Source: a virus
DNA length: 43,073 nt
Reading direction: 5' to 3' (one strand)
IMG/VR virus record: IMGVR_UViG_3300017963_000124
Coordinates: 1-43,073 of that record
A program made the position numbers and the translations under genes. Numbering within the stretch: the first letter of the stretch is position 1; each line of letters starts with the position of its first letter. Below are positions 36,333 to 43,073 of this stretch, in pieces. The notes under the pieces are model-generated. The model saw only the letters and a list, made by a program, of their open reading frames with translations, was not told the origin of the DNA and did no database searches.

Positions 36333-36818
36333 TTATAGACTGGGTTCCTCCACGAGTTGACCGTCCTCAACTCGGAATATCTTGAATCCTTTCGATCTGC
36401 CCATCTTGAGCATTTCAGGGCTATCCTCATAAAATTCCACGATGTCATCAGGATTCTCTTCAAGGATTTGCGAGAATATCTTATCCTTCTCGCGGAGATA
36501 TTGTTTCATGTTCTCAAATCCCACACAATGAAGTTTAACGAACGGGATGTTATGTCTCTTCAACCAGTCTTCGGTAATGTCACGATGATACTCGTGGCGA
36601 CCGGTAACAATGAAGTTTTTCCCCGTGCGAAACGCGAGCAACCTTCCCGCCAGCCAGGGAGCCGGTGGGCACTCCATCATTAATTTAATGAATTCTTTCG
36701 TTTGCGCCACACGATGTTGCTCTTCAATGTCCCCGTATATCTTCAATGTGCGAAAGGGTGATGGATAACATAGTGTATCATCGAAATCCAAGATGCGGGT
36801 TGTCTTCTTAACCATCAT
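36333..36818 (-). CDS. HAD-superfamily phosphatase
   Basis: 161 residues with the four HAD motifs: I LDFDDTL (Asp11, Asp13), II FIVTGRHE (Thr), III a Lys in FVKLHC or KQYLREK, and IV VEFYEDSPE (acidic pair). The short cap and the TGR..Y segment resemble the 'swiss army knife' RNA-repair and polynucleotide 3'-phosphatase HADs. Possible roles are end healing of DNA/RNA or nucleotide dephosphorylation. Located between small replication-block genes. Confidence 0.8.
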   Translation of the reverse strand: MMVKKTTRILDFDDTLCYPSPFRTLKIYGDIEEQHRVAQTKEFIKLMMECPPAPWLAGRLLAFRTGKNFIVTGRHEYHRDITEDWLKRHNIPFVKLHCVGFENMKQYLREKDKIFSQILEENPDDIVEFYEDSPEMLKMGRSKGFKIFRVEDGQLVEEPSL

Positions 36819-37074
36819 ACTCCACCCCTAAAGATTTGCACAACATCCTAACAACGGTTTCAAGTTTTTCGACCTTCTGCTCCACGTTCTCTGGGTCCCT
36901 ACACACGGCGGCGACGATCTTATCTTGTACAAGATCGCCAACCTCCTCTTTGCTGAATTCCCACACGGCTGCCTCCGACATCCTTAACGTCTTCAAGAGA
37001 AACTCCGCGACAAGAGGCGGTAATGGGGAACACTTAATCTCGTTTGCGAGATCCTTGATGCCACTATTGCTCAT
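36808..37074 (-). CDS. Hypothetical helical protein
   Basis: 88 residues from the ATG at 37074 (11-bp overlap with the gene upstream). IKDLANEIKCSPLPPLVAEFLLKTLRMSEAAVWEFSKEEVGDLVQDKI and a C-terminal coiled coil (PENVEQKVEKLETVVRMLCKSLG). Longer frame to 37191 is discounted because it overlaps the neighbour. Function unknown. Confidence 0.66.
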   Translation of the reverse strand: MSNSGIKDLANEIKCSPLPPLVAEFLLKTLRMSEAAVWEFSKEEVGDLVQDKIVAAVCRDPENVEQKVEKLETVVRMLCKSLGVEYDG

Positions 37075-37309
37075 TCGACTTCTCCTTGTCCTTTCGTTTG
37101 GAAATGGCGAGATATTCATAATAATAGTCCGGGAACGCCGTTTTAATCCTGGCGACGTTCTTAATATCGGCATGTAACAAAGCATCGCCAAGAGCCTTAA
37201 CGAAACTCCCGCCGTATTGCTTCATTGCATAAGCCACGGCTTGTCTCTCCTTTTCCACCTTCTCGTATAACTCCATGTTGTTTTCACTCATTTTTTGTTG
37301 TTTAGTCAT
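37064..37309 (-). CDS. Hypothetical helical protein after helicase
   Basis: 81 residues from the ATG at 37309, or 75 from the ATG at 37291. ELYEKVEKERQAVAYAMKQYGGSFVKALGDALLHADIKNVARIKTAFPDYYYEYLAISKRKDKEK: helical, basic C-terminus. It overlaps the helicase stop by 8 bp. Unknown, perhaps helicase-associated by context. Confidence 0.66.
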   Translation of the reverse strand: MTKQQKMSENNMELYEKVEKERQAVAYAMKQYGGSFVKALGDALLHADIKNVARIKTAFPDYYYEYLAISKRKDKEKSNEQ

Positions 37310-38891
37310 CCAGCGGGTCAAACATATCTTCCCGTTGGTCATACTCTTCATATTCTGGTGTATCATAGTCCAATTCTATTTTGGCGACATCAACGTTTGT
37401 CACCTTACTCTTTTTTCTCCCACGTTGAAGCATATCGATGGTAATTTGTGATGGCGTGATGCTCTTGGGATCTACCCAGATCGTCTCCTTCAATTTTAGA
37501 CCGGTGTACGTGTATGGGCGTTTTCCGTCTTCGTTCTTGTTTTTTATACGGCCCTTACCAAATCCCTTTGAGTACAAATCTTGTGTGAATTGTGGCTTCT
37601 TGAGTACCTTCATGGCACCATCCGCGGCAGCAAAATCAACATATGCTTCATAAATACTTTCTTGAATATCTTCAAATCTCGCGTCCTCGTCACACATTTG
37701 TTTAATGAAACGGTAGACCGTGTCCGTCTCCTGCATGATGATTTCCATCACTTCCTCGGCACTTTGAGCAACAAACATCCCACGAGCCGACAACTCTTTA
37801 AATGCGTCCACCGCAAGAGATATAATCGCCTCTAATTCCTTCTCGTCGGCAATGATGGTTCTTTCGAAATCGGGTATCAATTCGTCGGTTGGGATAACCC
37901 TATCGAAGACAATGATTACCCAGCGCCTGCAATACGCCAGATCAAGGCCTATCACGGGAGGCATGTTATTCGTGGAAAACCAATGCTTGACCGTGTTATC
38001 CACGACATGAAAGCCCGCTCCCTTGATTTCATAGTCTATCTTATCATCTATCAGGATCTTGATGCGGGAAGAGTCCGTGATAGCCTTGTTAACGGAAATA
38101 TCTGCATAGAAGTTAAGCAGTTTAAAGACGATCCCGCTGGTCCCGAATCTTTTTGATAATCGTTGGACCGAAATGCTGGAACAATTATCTTCACCTACAA
38201 TAGCGGCCAGGATATTTAGAAACGTGGATTTACCCGTCTTACCCGGTCCCTTCACCATAAACAATTTTTGAAACTTCACTCCCATATACAACGTACAACC
38301 AACGGCCTTCATGATTAAATCGAATTTTTCCCAATCATATTTGATGGTCTTCAAGAGCCAAGGGATAAACTTTAACGGAGTCTTGTTTTCAAAATAATCG
38401 TGTGGGATTTGAATGGTGTAGTCTCTATCATAGTCCATGTGTTTATCTCTATGACCGTGAAATGTAAAATCGGTGGTATCAACCCAGCCGTTCTTGAAAT
38501 TCATTACCTCGCGATTTCGATTAAATTGCTCTATTTTCATTTGTCGGGCTTCTTTAATTCTCGCCCTAATGTCATCCCGTGTATAAGGAGAATATTTTAA
38601 CCCGCTATATTTCACATAATGTCGTATAAGTCTATTTAACGAAACGTCCACGTCAAAATACCATCTTCCGCTATACCACTTCGCGAATTTACCCTTGGCG
38701 TCTCCCACCCAAGCATAATTATGGTATCGAATGATAAACCAAATGATCTTATCGTGTATTTCTGCGGTTTCGTTCTTAACCTTTCTTAACTCAAGGTTTT
38801 TTAGGAATTCGTCGAAATCATAACGTGTTCCAATACTGCCTGGCGGTTCGAAGATTTCCGAATCGATGGTTTGAATAAATTCAGGATCCAT
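37302..38891 (-). CDS. SF3 (D5/P4-type) replicative helicase
   Basis: 529 residues from the ATG at 38891. A D5_N-like helical region (about 80-190; NRLIRHYVKYSGLKYSPYTRDDIRARI; REVMNFKNGWVD) precedes the AAA+ SF3 core. That core has Walker A GPGKTGKST (215-223), Walker B at LLNFYADIS, sensor 1 at WFSTNNMPP and the arginine finger at CRRWVII. The rest is a winged-helix-like C-terminus and an acidic tail (DQREDMFDPLDD). No primase (AEP) domain is attached. Such proteins form hexamers that open origins of viruses and plasmids. Confidence 0.9.
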   Translation of the reverse strand: MDPEFIQTIDSEIFEPPGSIGTRYDFDEFLKNLELRKVKNETAEIHDKIIWFIIRYHNYAWVGDAKGKFAKWYSGRWYFDVDVSLNRLIRHYVKYSGLKYSPYTRDDIRARIKEARQMKIEQFNRNREVMNFKNGWVDTTDFTFHGHRDKHMDYDRDYTIQIPHDYFENKTPLKFIPWLLKTIKYDWEKFDLIMKAVGCTLYMGVKFQKLFMVKGPGKTGKSTFLNILAAIVGEDNCSSISVQRLSKRFGTSGIVFKLLNFYADISVNKAITDSSRIKILIDDKIDYEIKGAGFHVVDNTVKHWFSTNNMPPVIGLDLAYCRRWVIIVFDRVIPTDELIPDFERTIIADEKELEAIISLAVDAFKELSARGMFVAQSAEEVMEIIMQETDTVYRFIKQMCDEDARFEDIQESIYEAYVDFAAADGAMKVLKKPQFTQDLYSKGFGKGRIKNKNEDGKRPYTYTGLKLKETIWVDPKSITPSQITIDMLQRGRKKSKVTNVDVAKIELDYDTPEYEEYDQREDMFDPLDD

Positions 38892-39192
38892 TATTTTCTC
38901 CCTCAAGGAATGATTTTAATATGTTTTCCACGAGAATGCTTTGAGAAACTCCCTTCTTTTTGGCCCTTGTTTCCAGTTTCTCTATCAAGGAGACTGGTAA
39001 ACCAAAACTCTTCGTTTTTAGAGGCGGGCAACGATTACAAGTCGCCACTTTTGACTTTCTGGCAACGGAAACCAACATTGGCTTCCCGCAATTTCTACAC
39101 TTCACTTCTATAGCATTACCTCTTAAACCCTTCAATAGTCTCTTCGATATGTCTTCCGGGCGATAACCGATCCATTTTCTCTTCTCACTCAT
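38881..39192 (-). CDS. Zinc ribbon plus RHH DNA-binding protein
   Basis: 103 residues. Basic N-terminus (RPEDISKRLLKGLRG), zinc ribbon (VKCRNCGKPMLVSVARKSKVATCNRCPP) and C-terminal ribbon-helix-helix (SFGLPVSLIEKLETRAKKKGVSQSILVENILKSFL). It overlaps the helicase gene by 11 bp and has its own promoter upstream. Probably a replication initiator accessory or repressor of this sub-block. Confidence 0.8.
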   Translation of the reverse strand: MSEKRKWIGYRPEDISKRLLKGLRGNAIEVKCRNCGKPMLVSVARKSKVATCNRCPPLKTKSFGLPVSLIEKLETRAKKKGVSQSILVENILKSFLEGENNGS

Positions 39193-39243
39193 GACAAATT
39201 CACTTGTATTTTTTCCGATGGAGTAAATAAAAATATAGAGGGT
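39193..39243 (-). promoter_or_regulatory. Promoter/terminator gap between PCNA and RHH-helicase genes
   Basis: 51 bp, AT-rich. On the minus strand TATATTTTTATTTAC can be a TATA element and T run, followed by GGAAAAAATACAAGTGAATT. The CACTTGTATTTTTTCC motif (39201-39216 on plus) matches the one before the tRNA operon (10207-10222: CACTTGTATTTTTCC), suggesting common regulation. Confidence 0.5.
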
Positions 39244-40371
39244 TTACCCCTCGCTAAATTCTATATCGTCCGGGTCTATAGTGTCTTCCTCCTCTTCGAC
39301 CGGCTTTGCATTCCTGTTTTCCTCTACGGCATCATTAATTTCGATATCCTTCAAGTTGCCTTCCTCGTCATATAGGTCATCCTCGTCTTCCTCAAACCGA
39401 GGCGCCACCAGATAGATGATAGAGCCACCATCAACGGTTTCAAGTCTACCTTTCTCTTTCTTGAAATCACCACGGAGAATGAGTGGAAGATCTTCCCCGA
39501 TGGTCATCCACGGCACTTCGACCGTGCCAGCCATGTTAAGAAAGGTATCGATGTACTCAAGCCCATAACAACCGTGGGCATATTGCGGGGTGCCGTCAGC
39601 AAAAGACGAGCCTTTAACGTCTTCCTCGTCCGAGATATTTAATGTTGTTTCAACGGAACCACTCACCGGGTCAACACTATAAACCTTAACGAGACTTGGC
39701 TCGTCCGGCTCATACTCAAAGTGGACGGTCTCACCTATTAATCTCGCGTCCTCGGCAATTCGTTTTAGAACATCAAGGTCCATCTTTAACTTCACCTTGA
39801 ATTCCTCCTCAACGTTATTCGCGAATTTAACAATTTCGTCTTCCGCCGGGTCGTTTACATCGATCTTAACACTCTTGTTTCGAATCTTGAACGTTCTCCT
39901 TTTCTTACCCTTGATAATGTGAATGGACAAAATACTCGGCTCATCCCCATTATAGGCGATTTCGATGGCTTCGTTTCCCTTAGCCCTGCCCATTATTTTC
40001 TTAAGATCGGCGATATCCACTCCCCAAGAAAAGTTTGTGTTGCTCCTAAACTTGGAGAAAAACCCCGAGGGCATATCAATGAAGACCATAGAGACTCGTT
40101 GCGGGTCCACCGCCGAAATTGTCATTCCGTTCTCGTTCACCTTGATAACCACGTCACTCAAGAACGAGGCTGACACGTCCAACACGGACGTTAATTTCTT
40201 TGGTGAGACCAATATGGCATTAAACAACTCTTTCTTGTGTTTAACCGTGGCCTTTTCCTTCTTGTTTTCCTTTGTTTTTTTCTTACCCAATAACACCACC
40301 TTCGTTCCATCACACACCCGTTGGGTCGGGTCCCATTGGTACAACGGGTTTGGATGTCTTGACCCGATCAA
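39244..40371 (-). CDS. PCNA-like DNA sliding clamp with terminal extensions
   Basis: 375 residues from a TTG at 40371. From about residue 48 the sequence is a PCNA: LFNAILVSPKKLTSVLDVSASFLSDVVIKVNENGMTISAVDPQRVSMVFIDMP, then FSWGVDIADLKKIMGRAKGNEAIEI, and a second half ending PLILRGDFKKEKGRLETVDGGSIIYLVAPR. Usual archaeal PCNAs are about 245-250 residues. Here a Lys-rich extension (KKKTKENKKEKATVKHKK) precedes it and an acidic tail of about 50 follows (EEDEDDLYDEE ... EEEEDTIDPDDIEFSEG). No viral DNA polymerase is present, so the clamp probably captures a host polymerase. Confidence 0.92.
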   Translation of the reverse strand: MIGSRHPNPLYQWDPTQRVCDGTKVVLLGKKKTKENKKEKATVKHKKELFNAILVSPKKLTSVLDVSASFLSDVVIKVNENGMTISAVDPQRVSMVFIDMPSGFFSKFRSNTNFSWGVDIADLKKIMGRAKGNEAIEIAYNGDEPSILSIHIIKGKKRRTFKIRNKSVKIDVNDPAEDEIVKFANNVEEEFKVKLKMDLDVLKRIAEDARLIGETVHFEYEPDEPSLVKVYSVDPVSGSVETTLNISDEEDVKGSSFADGTPQYAHGCYGLEYIDTFLNMAGTVEVPWMTIGEDLPLILRGDFKKEKGRLETVDGGSIIYLVAPRFEEDEDDLYDEEGNLKDIEINDAVEENRNAKPVEEEEDTIDPDDIEFSEG

Positions 40372-40376
40372 AAGAT

Positions 40377-40838
40377 TTAGGGGAAAAGGAAATCACTCCG
40401 CTTGATGTGGTAGTGAGCCTCATATTGCTTAGGCGCGGGATATTGAAACCGCATTTCCTTCGGTCTCCCAGTAATTAAAAAATTTTCCACTTTCTTAACC
40501 ACTTCACCCATTTGCTCCGGGTTTATGTATTTTCGAAACTCTTTATAGAATTTTGTCCTATAGAGTACGGTTGGGTCTCTATTACTAAACTTGATATACG
40601 AGGGGATTCTAAGAAGTCTTTTCAAACTTCTCGGGTCGTATATAAGGAATTTGATGAGTTTTTCACTACCATCTTCCATAACCCAACTCACATCAATTTC
40701 AAATGTAGAGCCGCGTTTTATTCGTCTCCATCGAAAGATCGTACCAATTCTTTTTGAAGGGACAACTAAAACAGGATCATTGTCGTTCTCCTTCAAGATA
40801 CTCTTGATATGGTCGACCATGTCATATTCCGCACTCAT
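40377..40838 (-). CDS. Hypothetical protein between PCNA and unknown replication gene
   Basis: 153 residues from an ATG overlapping the previous stop (ATGA). Basic, alpha/beta: DMVDHIKSILKENDNDPVLVVPSKR, FRWRRIKRGSTFEIDVSWVMEDGSEKLIKFLIYDPRSLKRLLRIPSYIKF and YRTKFYKEFRKYINPEQMGEVVKKVENFL. Likely DNA- or protein-binding in replication by context; no family recognised. Confidence 0.7.
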   Translation of the reverse strand: MSAEYDMVDHIKSILKENDNDPVLVVPSKRIGTIFRWRRIKRGSTFEIDVSWVMEDGSEKLIKFLIYDPRSLKRLLRIPSYIKFSNRDPTVLYRTKFYKEFRKYINPEQMGEVVKKVENFLITGRPKEMRFQYPAPKQYEAHYHIKRSDFLFP

Positions 40839-41794
40839 AATCGTTTCACCAACCATCTCCGGCGCCAGTATTCAACGGCCTCATCAATGTCCGCTGGGGG
40901 TAAACGTTTCTCTTCGAATTTATTGATTTTCTCATTGATTATTGAAAGGTAATAACCCCGTTTCATTGAAACGTTAGTGATCTTGTAGCCCTTATCTTCC
41001 AATCCTGTAACACGTGTTAGGGCGAGTAATAGGGCTTTCTTTTTGGAAAAATACTCGTCATTTACCAGATAACCACCATAAAACGTTTGGAGATGCTTTT
41101 GAAGTTGCTGGAAAAATACGTGTGGGAATAGATACGTTGCTCCCGTTGAGCCAGTGGTAAACCCGTGTTGCCGCAGAAAGGGCAGTCTATCATATTGAAT
41201 GGACTTGCCAAAAAGGCTGGTGGTCTCAACGAAATCAAGCCCGTCTTGGCGACCAATAGCACATGCAACCGTGGCACATAGTTTCCCGACGAGGAAGTGC
41301 GAGGCCCAAGGGTAGGCAACACACGTTTGGATGTTTCGACCATTAAAATCATTCACCGTCTTCCCTTTAGGCAACAAAGCATCCCTCTCCGAGTTTCTCA
41401 TCATTGAGTTTGAGAAATTGATTAGACCTATCTTTATTTTGTCCAGATAGAGAATGTATGGCCATTGAATGAATCCATTCACTTCCGCGAGACTTGTCCT
41501 TCTATGTTCTTTGAGAAACGAAGCCGCCTCCACCTTCCTGGCGGTAATTTTACCAGTGTTAAGCATTTCTGCGGTAACATGTTGATCTTCTTTCTCATAC
41601 ATGGAATAACCTTTATGCTTCATGTCCTCGTTTTTCATTTCCAACATGATGTCCCGTATTTGTTTTCGGTCTAATTCCTTCACGGGTCCCTTCATAAACT
41701 CAATTTGGGGATAGTCCGCCAGGAAATCCATGAGTAGGCCTTTGGGTGATTGGCCAAACAAGGTTTGCTGTCCCTTTTTGTGTACTCCTTTCAT
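40835..41794 (-). CDS. Unknown replication-block protein with N-terminal PIP-like motif
   Basis: 319 residues, basic. Residues 8-15 (GQQTLFGQ) resemble the N-terminal clamp-binding peptides (Q-x-T-L-F) seen in archaea, although the second aromatic is missing. The body has no catalytic motif I can name: helices at KQIRDIMLEMKNEDMKHKGYSMYEKE, strands around YILYLDKIKIGLINF, a Gly/Thr-rich turn (HGFTTGSTGATYLFPHVFF) and a basic C-terminus (RRRWLVKRL). Between the XPF-like nuclease and PCNA genes. Possible primase, nuclease or initiator, undecided. Confidence 0.72.
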   Translation of the reverse strand: MKGVHKKGQQTLFGQSPKGLLMDFLADYPQIEFMKGPVKELDRKQIRDIMLEMKNEDMKHKGYSMYEKEDQHVTAEMLNTGKITARKVEAASFLKEHRRTSLAEVNGFIQWPYILYLDKIKIGLINFSNSMMRNSERDALLPKGKTVNDFNGRNIQTCVAYPWASHFLVGKLCATVACAIGRQDGLDFVETTSLFGKSIQYDRLPFLRQHGFTTGSTGATYLFPHVFFQQLQKHLQTFYGGYLVNDEYFSKKKALLLALTRVTGLEDKGYKITNVSMKRGYYLSIINEKINKFEEKRLPPADIDEAVEYWRRRWLVKRL

Positions 41795-42571
41795 TTAGAC
41801 CGTCAACCTCTTCACAATTTGGCCGTCCATCACGTCATATTCTCGTGTATACGCCATGATAACCCTTTCCATATTTACTGGGCCCACACCGGGGGTTTTC
41901 TTAGCCATGATTTGGGAAACTTCGAAATGACCCTTTCTCTTGAGTAGTTTACTGATCTCTTCGAAAAATAATCGGAGACTCCCCCATTTTTCAACTATGC
42001 TCGTTCCGTTCTTGGGACCAATCTTCTTGATACCGCACAACATTGCCACGGGTTCCTCTTCTTTGGATTTCAAGAGATTATAAACGGGCATTTTCCGAGG
42101 CAACTCCCTACACTTCCTAAGAAACGTTTTGGAGACCTCTATTGCTTCATGTTCGTCCTTGACGAAAATAACAGTGGTGTTATAATTACTGGCGATTTGA
42201 ACGAGTTTTTGTAAACCGGACAAGATTAAAGCATCTCCAGTACCGGATTGTTTCTGGTAAACCCATCTATTGCCATAAACACAAACCATAGTTGGTAATC
42301 CTGTTACAAACGCCTTGACACATTGCTCGTGTAGATGATACACGCCAACCCCGGTGGTGCTATTAATAAGGTCACCAAAGGTTTTGAATTCGACTCCTCC
42401 ATCTCCGTTATCATTGGTGAAGTCAAAAACATCGAAATCATCTATATGTTCCGGGAGAATGACGAACCTACTACCTCTTATAGCCTCGTACTCCCAACCC
42501 TCTTGGTCCTTTCTCTCCAAGAAGATAGGGTTGGATTCCCGGGAGTCAAGAATGTAATTTTCCTCAGACAT
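41795..42571 (-). CDS. XPF/ERCC4-like nuclease with helix-hairpin-helix motifs
   Basis: 258 residues from the ATG at 42571. ILDSRESN (Asp9, Arg11, Glu12) is the first motif; VEFKTFGDLINS (60-71) occupies the place of the usual V-ERK-x3-D-L-x-S catalytic motif, with F in place of Arg. Then VCVYGNRW matches the following strand. Two HhH units close the protein (LCGIKKIGPKNGTSIVEKWGSL, 178-199; KTPGVGPVNMERV, 225-237). Archaeal XPF/Hef enzymes cut branched or flap DNA and bind PCNA. This copy lacks a helicase domain. One missing motif residue leaves activity uncertain. Confidence 0.82.
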   Translation of the reverse strand: MSEENYILDSRESNPIFLERKDQEGWEYEAIRGSRFVILPEHIDDFDVFDFTNDNGDGGVEFKTFGDLINSTTGVGVYHLHEQCVKAFVTGLPTMVCVYGNRWVYQKQSGTGDALILSGLQKLVQIASNYNTTVIFVKDEHEAIEVSKTFLRKCRELPRKMPVYNLLKSKEEEPVAMLCGIKKIGPKNGTSIVEKWGSLRLFFEEISKLLKRKGHFEVSQIMAKKTPGVGPVNMERVIMAYTREYDVMDGQIVKRLTV

Positions 42572-42974
42572 GTATTGATTCCTCGCTTTCCTTTTCAAGT
42601 ATATTATGAATTGTTGCTTCCTCGCACTTTACACAACAAAATATATCCCATTTTCTATCTTGGGCAGGATCCCGATTAAGAATTAAAGGGAAGCCTTCCC
42701 AAACGTGCCCACAAGTACGACATTGCCACAACTTGTGGTACATGCACCGAATACCATTGGGAGCAATATATTTTTTTGGCGGACTTGCGATCAATTGCGG
42801 CGCCGGGGTAGGCCGGCCAATACGAAGAGGCGGATCCCGGGGTTTTTTGCACTTCGGGGCACCGGTTATCGCCTCGGGCTTCGAAACTACTTTAGGAGCC
42901 GATCCATCCAGACACATATCCGACATGAAACTCATGATGTCCTTCTTGGGCCGCGTCTTGTTTTTCTTTCCCAT
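42564..42974 (-). CDS. Zinc-finger protein with proline-rich linker
   Basis: 136 residues crossing the junction of the linearised genome. Basic start (MGKKNKTRPKKDIMSFMSDM), a Pro-rich linker (KCKKPRDPPLRIGRPTPAPQLIASPPKKY) and a C-terminal zinc ribbon (LWQCRTCGHVWEGFP ... IFCCVKCEE). Its ATG abuts the stop of the coiled-coil gene at 25-240. The stop overlaps the XPF-like start by 8 bp. Unknown function. Confidence 0.75.
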   Translation of the reverse strand: MGKKNKTRPKKDIMSFMSDMCLDGSAPKVVSKPEAITGAPKCKKPRDPPLRIGRPTPAPQLIASPPKKYIAPNGIRCMYHKLWQCRTCGHVWEGFPLILNRDPAQDRKWDIFCCVKCEEATIHNILEKESEESIHV

Positions 42975-43073
42975 TTAAATAATCACGTCCTTTTGTTTTA
43001 GATCTTTCACAAGCGATAAAAGATCCCCTTGAAGACACTTCTTTAATTCCGTATTGCTGGTTTCCAAGAGATC
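42951..43073. repeat. Terminal direct repeat, right copy
   Basis: Second copy of the 123-bp terminal identity. It carries the first codons of the gene ending at 42564 and the last codons of the coiled-coil gene also seen at 25-240. It should be counted once when the molecule is closed. Confidence 0.9.

Overview
This window looks like the complete, circularly closed genome of a tailed double-stranded DNA virus of an archaeon. The first 123 bases recur exactly as the last 123, so the unique sequence is 42,950 bp and the genes run across the ends. The virus side is shown by a full head-tail module: terminase large subunit, portal, DUF2213-type protease/scaffold, HK97-fold major capsid protein, connector proteins, major tail protein, frameshifted tail-assembly chaperone, tape measure and baseplate. 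No sheath is visible, so the tail is probably siphovirus-like. The archaeal side is shown by a PCNA clamp, an XPF/ERCC4-like nuclease, an OB-fold single-strand binding protein, a Topo VI subunit A/Spo11-like protein, a Cas4-like nuclease, TATA-type promoters, poly-T terminators, two tRNAs without encoded CCA, and many small zinc-ribbon, RHH and AbrB proteins. I cannot name the host lineage or the virus family from sequence alone.

Layout. (A) A long leftward replication and early block starts near 4444, runs through 25, crosses the circle junction and continues from 42974 down to 32767. It holds the Spo11/TopoVIA-like protein, AbrB, SSB, Cas4-like nuclease, XPF-like nuclease, PCNA, SF3 helicase, HAD phosphatase and many small zinc proteins. 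(B) A short rightward operon at 4638-6400 encodes a zinc-ribbon protein fused to an encapsulin-like HK97-fold domain, followed by a very basic zinc-ribbon protein. (C) A leftward block at 10150-6410 has two tRNAs, a membrane protein, zinc-ribbon proteins, a cytosine-5 methyltransferase and a DpdA/TGT-like transglycosylase. (D) A rightward pair at 10274-10772 encodes an RHH regulator and a C2HC finger protein. (E) A small leftward block lies at 28855-27700. (F) The leftward late structural operon runs from 27443 to 10830. (G) The rightward terminase gene is followed by about 1.6 kb that is mostly non-coding.

How the parts fit. No DNA polymerase is visible, so the viral PCNA, helicase, SSB and nucleases probably recruit and remodel a host polymerase. 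DNA may be modified by 5-methylcytosine and possibly by a 7-deazaguanine. Genes are tightly packed with ATGA, TAATG or TGATG overlaps, and several starts have GGAGG or GGTGA leaders. A 27-bp motif precedes the late operon and the major tail gene and, more diverged, the terminase, which suggests one class of late promoter. An 11-bp motif (ACTTAGTGTTT) lies in the two large divergent control regions.

Most unusual elements: the second HK97/encapsulin-like protein outside the structural operon; an open -1 frame behind an A_AAA_AAA slip site in the tail chaperone gene; a tandem array of dyad sites with an exact 45-bp period downstream of the terminase; a 118-nt long-stem inverted repeat (candidate RNA); and the lone Spo11/TopoVIA-like protein.
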